A stretch of DNA of 64,000 nucleotides from Strix aluco (Eukaryota > Chordata > Aves > Strigiformes > Strigidae). How positions within the stretch are numbered: the first letter of the stretch is position 1; each line of letters starts with the position of its first letter. Positions 15,033-26,680 of the stretch are shown here, piece after piece. The position numbers and the translations under genes are program-made. Location: contig NC_133943.1 in NCBI RefSeq assembly GCF_031877795.1, positions 11,711,001 through 11,775,000 of the forward strand, in the 5' to 3' direction. The notes beneath the pieces were generated by a model that was not told the DNA's origin, did not search any database, and saw only the letters and a list, made by a program, of their open reading frames with translations.

Positions 15033-15083
15033 AAGGCTGGAGGCCCCAACCCATGTTCCCACTGAAGCAGTAGGAGGCTTTCC

Positions 15084-15225
15084 CAGTGACTTCAGTGGGC
15101 TGTGACCAGCTCTGTGACATCACTGTGCCTTGGTTTCTCAGTGTAGAAATGCAATACAACAGCCACCACCTCCTCAGAGTGCTCTGAGGCTTGCTTGTAT
15201 TTTATGAAGCACTGAGATGCGTGGG
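15084..15225 (+). mobile_element. Degenerate MIR/CORE-type SINE
   Basis: The order of words fits a plus-strand MIR-type element. A 'ctctgtgacatcactgtgcc' region is followed by 'ttggtttctcagtgtagaaatg', then a diverged middle, then 'tttatgaagcactgagatg' near the 3' end. This resembles the family pattern 'tgtgaccttgggcaag... cctcagtttcc... tgtaaaatggg... taaagcgcttag'. Divergence is high, as expected of an ancient amniote SINE. The identification is from recall of the family consensus, and the borders are approximate. Confidence 0.6.
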
Positions 15226-18200
15226 AAAACTGTGTCATGAAAACCCCTCCTGAGAAGGCAGAGCCTGAGCACTTGTGACTGCTGTTTCTTTGAGCTGCAG
15301 TGACAAGCCTTACATATGATGTTATTTGCTGTGGGCAGCTTTGCTTGGAAGCAGGAAGAGAGGGGACTACTGTCTCACTATTTGGGTAGAGCTTAGACCA
15401 ATAAGAACTTGAGGGAACAGTAGCCAAGTGACCCGCTTGTCCAGTCCTCCTCCACCCCTGCCCATGGCTTCGTGGCCCAGGCCTGGCCATGATGAGCTGC
15501 TCTGTGCTGTGCTGGCTGCTGCAGCACAGACACAACCCAAGTCTGAGGGAACATGAGCCAGCAGCTGGTCTAGTTAGCACCCTCATGCCTTCTTCCTCTA
15601 CCAGCCTTTAAGGCCAAGCTGCCGGGTGATGGCAGTGCCCCCTGAGCTGCTCCAGATGCCCCAGAAACCTTCCCTGGTTTGTTTGTTTGGGTTTTTTGTT
15701 TGTTTGGGGTTTTGTTTGTTTGGGTTTTTGTTTGTTTGTTTTTTGGTTTTTTTTTTTAGCTGGCACACAGCTGCCAGCTAGATAGTGGGAGCAGCTGGAA
15801 GGAGATACCCAGCAGCACTGTTCATAAAAGTCCAGATGAAGGATTGAAACACCTGCTAGCACCAGGAAAAATGTTTGCTATGGGACGTTAGAAATTACAC
15901 CCTGTGGTGCACATGGCTGCTCGCATGCATAATTTCCTTATCATTGCCAGTTAAAAAGGCAGGTGATGGATGGGCTGGTGTAAGCCAAGAGCATAGTGGA
16001 GGCAGCAGGCTCAGTCCTCACCAGGCAGTGGAGATGATGTCTTGCAAACTGTTGTCTTTAATACCTAGAGGTATCACAAGTATTGTGAGACATCGCCTCC
16101 TTTTCACTGCACAGAGATATATAATAGATGCTGCTTCCTCTTTTCTTTAAATAAAACCCTTCAGTAACAAAATGCACTGCAAGAATGGGTCCTTCTGTTC
16201 AGAATAGATATGGTTTTAAAATATACAGAGTGAATTCATGTCCATAGGAAAATCAATGACAGATTTTCTGTTGATTTAATCTCAAAATTCAGTGTAGTTC
16301 TTACCCTGAGCAAACCCAGTCCAGACTAAAGGATCCCACCAGAATGGGTGCACTATGAAGAAAACTGTCTGCCACAACCAAGGGACTTCAAGCCACATAT
16401 CTGCTTGCCAGGATGAAGCTGGTCCAAGGGGAGGTGAAAAGAGATGAACTAGCTGGAAGATACAGGGACTGAATGCCTCTCCCATGCTATACCCGTCAAC
16501 ACAGTTTTCTTTCAGGAAGCTGCTGAAGTTGATAGCTGCAGAGCTTCTGCCACAACCTCTGAGATCTCTGAACTGGCCAAGATGGTCCAGACAGCCCCAC
16601 ACACTGAACAGTGGTTCAGTTCACTTGCATGCACGTACCCATCCCTTAGCACATCCAGGGACAGCAGCAGCTCTCCTGGATCCATCCCGGGGGATGCACA
16701 CACAGTGTTCCAGCATCACCTCACAGGTCAGCCCAAGAAGCTGTGCTCTGACTCCGTGTCCCTCCCTGGCCAACGTCACCAGCCTCCTTGGGGGCTGTGG
16801 CTCAACTGACAGCTGCGATGTGCTGACTGGGCACCGAAATGCAAAAACCTAAAATAAAACTTACAGAAATGTTTTGTAGATACTGCTGCTTGGTAGGAGG
16901 CCTTGTTTTTCTTGTAAGTCTTTGTGAGATGCTTTGGAAAAGAGCTGTTTTCCTGATGTTGCTGAGCCCTTCTCCTGGGAAAGCCAGCTGCCAGGAGTGC
17001 ACATCAGCTTGGGCATGTGTTGGTGCTGGCTGCTTTGGAAAAGCCAGGTCCCTGCCTTAGCTCTCGCCCTCGTGCTGGCTTTGGTGTGTGCCTCATAAGA
17101 TGCGGATGCACTGTGATGTGCCAGTGTGGTCCTCACTTGTGAGCATGTGAAGTCTGGGATGGGGCTCAACCTTCACAAAAGAAAGGGTTGAATGTCAAGC
17201 CAAAAGGCTGGTTCTCTGGCACCGCAAAAGAAAGGCTTTAATGTCCTATTAAGTTTTGTAACATCCTCGTCATCTAAAATTTCTTTGAGCCCAAACCCAA
17301 GCTGGAGGCGTAATGAATTCAGCGTTCTCCCTCTATTAGACAGCTCTCATTTCTGCAGTTTTGTAAACATCCCCAAATCCACGTGGCACTGTAGTAGTTG
17401 TCTTTCAGCTGCCTATCTCCAAGTGCCTCTCAAAGGAAGAGAGACATCCTATATCCCGCTCCAAGTCACAGAGGAAAAGGCATCAAGATTCAGATCTCAG
17501 CTTTGCATATGGGAGAAAAACTGACCAGATGAAGATGTAGGGTCTTAAATGGTGCAAGTTCACTGTCTTGAGTGCGCACCAGGACGTAGCCCTCTGAAGT
17601 GCAGCCTGAGTGGACAGTCCTTCCGAGAGTACCCACGGGGAACCTGCTCAAACGGCAGGCAGGTCCCTTTCTGCACATGCCCACACAGATGTGGCTACAT
17701 GCAGCACCATCAGAAACTGGCTCTGGGGAACTTCCCTGCTCTCACAGTTAGGCTTAGGCTTCAGATTCATTACCAGAAATCATTAAAAATTAAAATGTAG
17801 GTAAATAGACATAAATCAGGTCACTGAGTTCAGGGATAAAACAATTGCCAGGCTTATCGTGCATTTCCCCCAGCATTATTTCTGATCTTCAGGAGGGCTG
17901 GCACTGCTCTTGACTGATGTCTGTGCTATGAGTTGAGCTGAGACGATGCACTCACCACCCGTGTTGTCAGGTGCCCTGTGCCAGGAGCTGCAGTGACCCA
18001 TGTGGAAGCAGAGCAGAAAGTTGGGTAATGTGGAGGTGTGTGTTGGTTAAAGGATGGATTTCTGCAGCCGACTGGTAGAAAGGGGCTTCCCTGTAAGCTG
18101 AAAAGGAAGAGTTTGTCTAGCATATGCAACACAGAGACAAGATTTAGTAACTGAAGCTATTTATTGGAGTCTCTTTAAAACCACATTTAGTGGCTGCAGG

Positions 18201-20779
18201 GCTGTTATCTTCAGTCCGAGTTGTTGAGTCTCATGGGGGTGTTTTGGGTTTTTTAATGAAAATATCCTGTCTCTATTTAATAGCTGAGATAGCAGGTTTA
18301 GACCAGTGTCTCCTGGGAAGTCTCTAAAATTGGCAGCTAAAAAAAATCAGTAGATTTTAAGAATTACTGTTACTTTATAGAACATGGATGTGCATTTAAT
18401 TTAGAGACAATTCTGCAGATGTAGCACATCTTGACAATTGTTTTCTCTCCTTTTTATTTTGCTAATATGAATGCATGGAAACAGGAACGTCATTCATTAG
18501 TAATCTTTCTGCTTTGTTCCCTTTGCCTGTTCCTTATGTGGTCTCCTAATCCTCTCCCAGTAGCATGTGGAGATGTCCACCTGTCTGTGTTCACGCAAAT
18601 CAAGTGTGCAAATGCTTGGTGTGGTGAGTCAGCCAGGTCTTCACACTGGTCATTCTGCAGTGGTTTAAGATCACTGGTTTCAGTGGAATCACCACTGGAT
18701 TTTATGGTGTCTCCACTCAAGCTCCAATACCTTTTTCTGATAATGGAGATGCAGAAGAAAGTCTTGGCTGGACAGTTGCTGGGGCCATCATTGCCATGGG
18801 TGGTACCAGGGGAGAGGGAAGGATTGAAACTTCCCCTGTTGTCCATTTGTCCTTTCTGCCAGCTCTGCAAGGATAGTAGTGCTGAATGATGCCCTTAGAC
18901 TCGAACGTGTGTAGCAACTTTGATCCCGTTGTCATCCATATTACGTCCAAGGGAGCTACATCTGGTTTTAAAGTCCTTATGAGACATGAACTGGATGTTT
19001 CTCAAAATGGTTATTATTGTTACAGGCAAGTGTGCAATAGCCCCAGCCATGTACTAGGAATCCCTGTTGTGTTTGGTGCCGGACTTTAGAGAATAAGACA
19101 GACCATGCCCCAGAGAGCCACCTGCCCTTTAGGTTGCTGTCAAGGGATAATTTGCTTTACATTACGCACACGCACTGGACAAATTTCTACAAATTTCTGC
19201 ACTGAGCCTTTTTGACAAAAGGTCTAACCTGAAGCCTCTTGCAGATTTTTTTTGAATTAAAACAGCTACTATGATTTTTTTCATGGTAGGGGAAGTGGTA
19301 AGTCTCTAGGCTACCTGCTATAGAAGAAAAACCAGGCACCATATGCAACGTAACTATTGCTCGCTCTCTCTATCTCAAAAATGCCAAACTATGGGAGAGA
19401 ATTCGTCCCACCAAACGCCCACTAAGCACATTTTTTAAATCTGGTTTCTCAGCCTTTCAGGAAAGGAGAAGCAAAATCTAGCTATGTTCTTCTTGCCTGC
19501 TGGAACTGGGCCCCATTTCATGAAATTAAATGGCTGAGGAGGGAAAAAAAAATATATCCAAGGCAAAGATGCTATTCTCAACAAAGGGAACAGTATATGC
19601 AACAGCTTCTGCAGCATTCCTGCAACATGATGTCTTTCCCTGCAGACTCTCAGTTAGGGATTGATTGTCTAAGCAGAGAATTGCCCGATTCAGAAAGGCT
19701 TAAGGCACACTTCATGAACTGCTTGCTAAGAGGATGAATAGATGGGCATGTGTGTATATAAATCTATAAATCATGTCTTGTTCTGCCCTGAAGAGGACAG
19801 CTGAGATCGGATTCTTTGTCATTTGATTTCATGTTCTTGGGCTAGGGATAAAGGCAACAGTGTTTTGCACATGGGGTCAGGATTTGATGCTGCAGCTCCA
19901 GAAGGACAATCTGTAGAAAACAGGAGATAACATTTATTGTGAGTGCTAGAGCTAGAGCTCACAAAGGGAATAACAACATTCACGCTGCTCTGATGTGTTC
20001 AAGTTAAGGGAAAGTCTGGTGAGTTTCTCTCATTTGGGTTCTCCTCTATCCCAATGGGCTTTTTTATACAAGTGATGTGTGGGTTCTTGTTTGAAACTAT
20101 GGGGTGTTTGGTGGCAACGCTGCTGTAAGCTATTGCTGTCCATCTCAGTCCTTGCTCCACTGTGCCCATTGCTGCCTCTTCCTGCCCTTCTGCTCAGAGA
20201 TACTCTGCTGTGTTTGTGCTGATTTGGCTGGACTTTTTGACAGGCTTTGCCCCACTTTGGCACTGGTGGGTCTTGGAGGAGGGGTGTTGATGGTGGGAGT
20301 TGGCACCAACCTTAGAGCTGAGACAGGTGCTGCAGAAGGACCCTGAAAGCACCTATGCTGTGACCACGGGTCCTCTGGGAGATACTCTGAGCAGAGAGGG
20401 GAGGGTTCCGTAGCCAGCTGACCTGAGGAGCTACCATGTTTGTCCCCCAGAGAGCCCTCCTGCTGCCCAAGCCAGTGGCCTTCACACAGCACTGGGGTAC
20501 CAGCAGAAACAATGCTCTGCATGGAGCCCTCCTTGAGGCAAGCTAGAGGAGGAGCCCACAGGAGGGGCAGACCTGAATCCCTCGGCCAAAGACATGTTTT
20601 CTGCTAGCTGAGGCTGTGCCTGGCGGTCATCTCTTCTAGGAAAGCTCCCAGAGAAGAACTGTTAGATCACAGGCTAATCCCTATGCTGCCCATGCGAGCA
20701 AACGTGAATCCCAGGCCAAGAGCAACATGGTGCCCGTGGGACTTCCTGAGCCTGCTCTTGTGCTGGGTTGGATTCTCTC
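15226..20779. other. Upstream intergenic DNA, no gene recognised
   Basis: I see only short unsupported reading frames here. The one clear low-complexity feature is a GTTTG-rich tract at 15,676-15,758. AT-rich stretches occur at 18,150-18,480 and 19,160-19,440. Nothing resembles a known coding exon. Confidence 0.65.
15676..15758. repeat. (GTTT)n/(GTTTG)n low-complexity tract
   Basis: About 80 bases are made almost only of G and T. Repeated TTTG/TTTGG words run into a T12 stretch. The tract is imperfect and probably length-variable. Confidence 0.9.
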
Positions 20780-21075
20780 CATAAATCCTCACGGACGGCT
20801 CTGCGATCCCAGGCAAACGTCGCGGTGACTCCATCTCCCCGGCAGCTCTGGGTGAAGCAGTCACGGGCGGTGGGACGCAGGCTCCTTCGCCGAGCACGGC
20901 GTGCAGGCAGCGGGGGTGAGCGCGGGTGGCAGAGCGCAGAGCTGCGGCGGCGAGGCAGGCGCTGATCTCACCGTAACCAGGAGCACCGCGGCTCAGCCCT
21001 TGGAGAGGCGCATCCGGCGTGAGAGCTTTGACTCATCTCTAGACTCACTTGTGCTGGGTGCGCTGAATGAAACGC
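20780..21075. promoter_or_regulatory. Isolated CpG-rich patch, possible distal promoter or enhancer
   Basis: This roughly 300-bp stretch has dense CpG dinucleotides (for example CGTCGCGG, CTGCGGCGGCGAGGC and GCGCATCCGGCG), while its flanks have few. On the + strand a donor-like GGGGG|GTGAGC lies at about 20,911-20,921. It sits about 8 kb upstream of the NEURL1B CpG island. It could be the start of a noncoding RNA, an alternative first exon of NEURL1B, or a methylation-free enhancer. I see no supported coding sequence in it. Confidence 0.4.
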
Positions 21076-22924
21076 AGGAGGCGTGCAGAACAAAAGGCTT
21101 TGCTCGTTTCGACGTGGATACTCTATCCGCCTTGCTGGTCCCTGCATGTGTTTTTCCTCCGAGATGACGTGCTGGTGGATGGCCCTAGTACGGCAGGTCC
21201 AGCCGAGCAGAAGCACAGGGTTCTGGTGGGCTGTGTTCTGTCTCCAGCCCATGCAGAGCTCTCCTGCAGCCCCTCAGGCAACAACTTTGTGCCTGGATAG
21301 CTGGCACAGTAGCACGGTCATCCCCTGGGCATAGAGCTTCCCGCTTATAAATTAGCTACAAGTCATCAAGGGTCAATTCCCTTTTGCTACAATGTATGTG
21401 AAAAGATTGGGAAGGTCAAGCAAGAAGTGAAAGATGTTTTTTTCCTCAATAGTTTTTTGCACTATCCAGCATTCCTTTGACCCTTTTCCTATCTCATTTC
21501 AAGACAATAATTCCCAAGTAGATACTTTAGAAACTGGTCCCATATTTAGAAAGTGTTAGAGGTAGTATACGTGGGTTTTGTTTTGGTTTGTGTTTTTTTC
21601 CCATGAGCTCCTAAGATGTAAAATATTATCTGCTACTGCATTTAGAAGTAGCCTTTCAGTCATTGCCCTGTCTGGGGAAATGAGTAACAGGTGAAAGCGC
21701 AAAGCACGGGCAGGCATCCTATGTTTCTGTTTCTCACTGTCATCCTTTCCCCAAAGAGCTCCCAGAGGCCACCCATTGCTGTCTGCCTGCTTCGTCTGTC
21801 ACAGTCACCTCTTCCTTTACTAAGAAAAAGTTGATCTTTAGTCAGCCCCAGGAAAGGCCAGTTATCTACCCCAGATGCGTCCCAATTCTGACAGATTAGC
21901 CTTGGCAGCATCATACTGCTTTTCAAAGAGCTCAGAAGAAACCCTCCTGCCAGCAAATGTAGATTGTGTTTTTTTCATTTCTTCTGGATGGGTTTCTTTT
22001 TCTCTCTGGGGAGGATTTCTCAGTCTCCCAAAATTCTTCATGTGGTGTTTGTGCTCCCTGCTAATACCAGACCAGGGACTGCGTTCAGACAGTGGAACGG
22101 TGCAGTCAAAGCCAGACTTCATGGACTCAAAAGGCAGCTAGCCAAAGGGAATGGGATAGCTTTGGAAATGGGTATCAGGTCTCCTCCCTGCCTAGTGACC
22201 CTTTGCTAAATATGGGCCAGTTTATATTTACCAAAAGCAGAGGGAATGGAAAGCTTAGGGGGGTCAGGAGTAACAGTTGCAGATGTTAGGCTCTGGGTTT
22301 GTTTGTTTGGATCTGCCGAGCACACTCTGATCCCAAACTTTTCCGCTCTGATGAGTGGGACTGGGTAAACGGACTCCAGTACTTTTAGTCCAGCCTGAAG
22401 TGGACAAGAGTCCACAGCTTCTGATTCACACGCACTTCCATTTCCTCCGGGGTGGCTGCTCATCATCCTAATTGCTGCTCATCACCCTACCTGCCAAGCG
22501 CAGCCACAGCCCCTGGAGGTGCCAGGTCCTCCTTCAGCTGCCCCTGCCTGGGCTTCCCCATCAGCAAATGATAGGAGATCTCACTTCCAGGGCTGCTGAG
22601 CCAACATTGCTTGTCAAGACTACATTACCACACAGCATTTGGGGGATGGGAGAGGAGTTTCCCCAAGGGTTCTTATTTATCTTCTGCATGTCGATGTTTA
22701 TCAGAAATTATGCTCGTTTTCTGAAGAGTCCTAGTTTGCAAATCTCTAGGTTTCCTGCTAGCTCTTCCTATTCCTCATGTTTCTGAAAATCATTCATTAT
22801 CTCCAATTAGCTTGTGACAGGTATAGAGTACCCAGAGACTGTGTCCTGGTAGTTTTGATAGTACTTCTCATGATCAGCCTGTTGCATCCAAAACAGTCCT
22901 TCTGTTTTTCTTTCCATATTAAAA

Positions 22925-23130
22925 TAAGAATTTGCACTTATGTAATGTTCTTCAGATCTCCTGTGCGAACATTAGCTAACCCTGTTAGAAGACACAGGCA
23001 TGTTTCTGCTTTGCAGATGAAGAAAGTAAGGATGAAGGAGGGCAACTAATTTGTGAAGGTCACAAAGCAAAGCAGGAGCAGGGCTAGGACTCTAATTCAG
23101 ATAACCTGCTCTTTCCCTCATGCTCCAGTC
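22925..23130 (-). mobile_element. Ancient MIR/amniote CORE-SINE relic, near full length
   Basis: Read in this orientation the sequence follows the reverse complement of the old amniote SINE. It begins with 'ttgcacttatgtaatgttct', continues with 'acattagctaaccctgttag', then 'tttgcagatgaagaaagtaag', and ends with 'tgtgaaggtcacaaagcaaag' and 'agcagggctaggactct'. All five blocks are in the expected order, which makes this the best preserved copy in the window. Borders are approximate. Confidence 0.7.
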
Positions 23131-24749
23131 ACTGCTGCACAGCATTAACAATCCAAATTAAGAGATTATAATGCATAATCCATACTGGTGTGCCAAGAAT
23201 TCTCTAAATCATATTACAGTGTCACATAAAATGATGACTCATTTGATAACACAGCCCACAACCAGTTCCTTTATGTTAAAATTACATGGACAAGACTGGA
23301 TTTAAAAAGAAAAAGGAGAGCTTGTTATGTGTGTAGTGAATGCTGAGTTATAGATGCTTTCATGGATTTTATTTTGGCTGATGCTGAAGGAGCATTTGTG
23401 AGCCTGTTTGTTGACAGTGGTGCTTGGGACCAGAGATGCTGACATTCCACTAACAATAATAGGAACTGCCTCTGTTTGTTTCTAAATTGGAAATTCTTCC
23501 TTACATGGGCCCAACCCACCCTCCACCCCCGCCAAAGGAAAGGGCATTCGTCTGGGACTTGCAGAAGGAGCATCTCCCAGCAGTTCTGGGGCCGCAGGGT
23601 CGGACCTGTGTTCGGTCATTGCCAGAAGCCCCTCTTCTCCCCATGCCCTGTGGAAAGGGTGGGGAACAACCCAAGGAACAACCCAAGGTGGTGCTTTTGG
23701 CTTCTCTGGAGAGAAAGCGCTGTTTATCTAAAGCAACTAATAGCGTGGCAGAACAATCAGCCCAACTACACTCTTCCCAAAAAAAGATGCTTTCACTGAG
23801 TCTCCCCATTGATGCTTCCTCTGCTGGCTCCACTCTCCTTGATCCTCCCCACAACCTCATCATCCTCACTGCAATCCAGGCTTCTCCCCTTCTGCCTCTG
23901 CTGCTGTTTGGGGACTGTGTTATTATATTTACCAAAGCCGTTTGGGATGTGGCTTTTGCAAGTCACATTGAACCATGTTTTGCTGCACTGTGGTTTCACC
24001 ATTTCCTTTTCCTCTTTCTGCCTGGGCTGTAATTGCCATGGCTGAGGAATCCATCGCAGAGTCCTTTTTGCCAGGAATGCCCACATGTTCTCCGGCTGAG
24101 GGTTGCTCTGGCATCTCATCAGAGATTACTTTTCCATACACTGCATGGCTGGAGCGTATCACAGCCACTTGCTGCACTTTGAATATAGAAGTGTGGTCAG
24201 CGCAGATAGTCACTGCTTCTTCTGAAGCCATGAAGGGCTTGTTTGACCATGGGACTGGTCCATCTCTGCAGGCTGCATTTCCATGTCTGTGTCAGATCCC
24301 ATGGGTCACCTCTGGCCCAACGCCATTCTGCCCTATCTCCCAGAAAATGTGGTTTAATCTCCCCATCTTTGGGTAAATAAGCCTCATGGCAGCCAAATCT
24401 CCAGCAGGCAGTAAGGACTTGGATCAGGAAACAGCTTAAATTGCTGTCTAGTCAAGGCCAGTTCAAGAAGCTCTTTGGAAGATTTTCCTACTGTTGTGCT
24501 GGAAGCTCCTGCTTCCCTTGATTTCTTAGAGGAAAAAAAGAAGTAAAAACCAGTTTCTGTGCATGACCTGTGGAGACCCTGTGCATCCTGTGCTAGTGCT
24601 GAGAGCAGAGGAGGAAAGTAATTGCTTTCAGCAGTTGGAAGGCGTGGGTGGCAGGATGGCTTTGCGCGGTGCCGGAGGACGCTCCGTACACGCATCCCTC
24701 CTAAACAAATACTTCTTTAAATGTGTATTATGGGAATTCAGGGAACAGC

Positions 24750-24770
24750 TTTTTTTTTTTTTTTTTTTTT
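24750..24770. repeat. Poly-T tract (T21)
   Basis: This is an uninterrupted run of about 21 T followed by a pyrimidine-rich CTTCTTCTCTCC. It is simple sequence, and length variation is likely. Confidence 0.9.
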
Positions 24771-25872
24771 CTTCTTCTCTCCAAGTAGGAATGAGGCTTA
24801 TTAGTACTCTCTTTCCATAGGCGAGGTGCGGAGGCTGGGAAATTGTAAGACGAGCAACATTTGCTTTTATCAGTCAAATCTGCTCTCTCCTGGACAGTCA
24901 CTTCAGCCAGTAGGATGAGGAAAGGAAACACAAGGTGCTGGCAGAAGCGTGACTTCTATAGGGCGAAGCATGTAACACCACTCAGCACAGCTACACAAGC
25001 GAGCGTTTTGCTGTGCATGTGTCAGTAGGAAGGAATCATTTCCGTGATACTGCTTGGTGCATCCATGCTGGATGTGTACTTGTTGAAGAAGGTGTATGCC
25101 GCTAATGTGCGTGTCAGAGCAACTGTACTCTTTTAGACATGGTGGTATTTGCTTGCTGGAAGAGCACTGTGGGTTCGTGCAGTCGACTCACGTATTTTTC
25201 CAGGGTATCTTTCATCTGCAGTCTCTGAGAATTCCCAGGGAGCTCCTGCTAAGTAGGGGAGGGAAAGGGAGGTTTCAAGGTGAGATGTGATGGAAGTGGA
25301 AGTGGTTTGGACAGTCTCAGAGCTCCAGACAGATGGGGCTGAAAGAGAAATGGATGCTCCAAGCATCTACTCAGATTTAGAGTCGCGGAGAAAAGAAAAA
25401 AGGAAGAACTGAAGGTGCAGGGGTGTGAAACCAGAGTGAGAACTGACAGCCCCCAGGCTGTGGAGCAGGGTTATACACAGCTCTGGAGGGAAACGTCTGC
25501 AAGCAGCAATCTGGTCTTTGGTAAAAGATGGAGATTTAGGGAGGTCCACAAGTTTTCAGTGGAGCTCAGCTGTGAACAAGACAGAACTGGCCAGTTTGAG
25601 AGCGGAGGAGTAAAGCCGGTGCTTGCTGGGAGGCAGCCAGCAGCAGGGGCGCCTGCAGCCGTGCTCTGCGGGCCGGGGAAGGTGCACCCCGCCGTGCAGC
25701 TGTAGTTGGGGATCGGAGATCGCTCCACTCAAGCACAGGAGGGCCTGCTGCCCCGAAGGGGAAAGACAGACAGATTTTCCAGTGTTTTATCTCACTGTTG
25801 CTGAAAGAGATGAGTCTGTCATTATTTACTGCCATCTGTTAGATAGACAAGAATGGCAGCTGCTAGCGGTGA

Positions 25873-25945
25873 TACCTTACATCTCATAGCGTCTTTCATC
25901 CTCCAAAACTCAAGCCCCCAGGGGATTTACAAAGACAGTGCAACC
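25873..25945 (-). mobile_element. Fragment of an ancient amniote SINE
   Basis: The words 'cttacatctcatagcgtctt', 'tcatcctccaaaactcaag' and 'ggggatttacaaa' in this order resemble the terminal block 'cttatatagcgcctttcatc... gatctcaaagcgctttacaaa' of the same old SINE seen at 22,925-23,130. Only this block is recognisable, so confidence is modest. Confidence 0.4.
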
Positions 25946-26540
25946 AATTTGATGCCATAAGAAGAGTTACACCTCAGGCTGGTATCAATCAATGGAAATT
26001 TAGCTATTCTTTGTAAGCTATTTGCATCTCTGGGAACATTACATTTAATAGGAGTGTGCTTATGTGACTGCTAACAGTCAGTACAGCCCATCGTCTCTCA
26101 TGAGAGGTCTGGCCTGTGTACATGGTTATAGGAGAGTTTGCATCATATCCCTGTCTGTGACAAACCTCAGGTGGAATTAATCACATTTTTGATTCAGAAA
26201 GAAATTTGTCTCTTTTTTTTTGTTCCACATTTTAAAGACCTGGCTACTCATCCACGCACAGTAAGGTTTAGAGGTGATTAAAGTGAGCTGGGAAGCAGAT
26301 GTCTGACATCAGCGTAACACAGAATGCCTTCCAGAGGCTTTTTCCCTTGCATGGTATTACCCGGATCTTACCCCACTGATGACTTTGTTATGGGGGGGCA
26401 ATAGAAAATTCAGAGGGAGAAACAGCAGTACAGTGTGTGCGGCTAAAAGTGTCTAGTCCTGTGGGCTGGTTCCAACACAGTGAGTGTTTTGTGGCTTCTC
26501 TGCTCTAGAGGTCTGCTCCCGAGTCTGCTGATGGCTGACG

Positions 26541-26680
26541 AGGTGACCTTGTACACGTCTCCTGGGTTCCTTGTGCCTCGGTTTCATCACTTATAAAATA
26601 AGGATAATGTCACTCAACTTGTCTGCAAAATGGTTTAAGATCTAGTAATAAAAAATGCTAGGAAGGAGCTTAGGTGATAT
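26541..26680 (+). mobile_element. MIR-type SINE relic
   Basis: The block 'ggtgaccttgtac' is followed by 'cttgtgcctcggtttcatca' and 'cttataaaataaggataatg'. This closely follows the MIR core 'tgaccttgggcaag... cctcagtttcctcatctgtaaaatggggataat'. The 3' part is more diverged. It is old and presumably fixed. Confidence 0.75.

Larger units (their letters stand above)
1..15083. other. Upstream intergenic DNA, no gene recognised
   Basis: No reading frame in this stretch is longer than about 190 codons. None shows a recognisable domain, biased codon use or a coherent set of splice sites, so I call no gene. The base composition is moderate, with AT-rich parts around 4,680-5,560 and 10,500-11,100. The second of these has TAATTA-like homeodomain-type words beside a CAGCTG E-box near 10,540-10,560. 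There is an A15 tract at 511-525 and a 21-bp tandem duplication at 3,236-3,284. Absence of a gene is inferred. Untranslated or noncoding transcripts would not be visible by eye. Confidence 0.7.

Noticed and set aside
15092..15586. 164-codon open frame on -
   Set aside because: Part of it covers a decayed SINE, and the translated residues look random, with no recognised motif.
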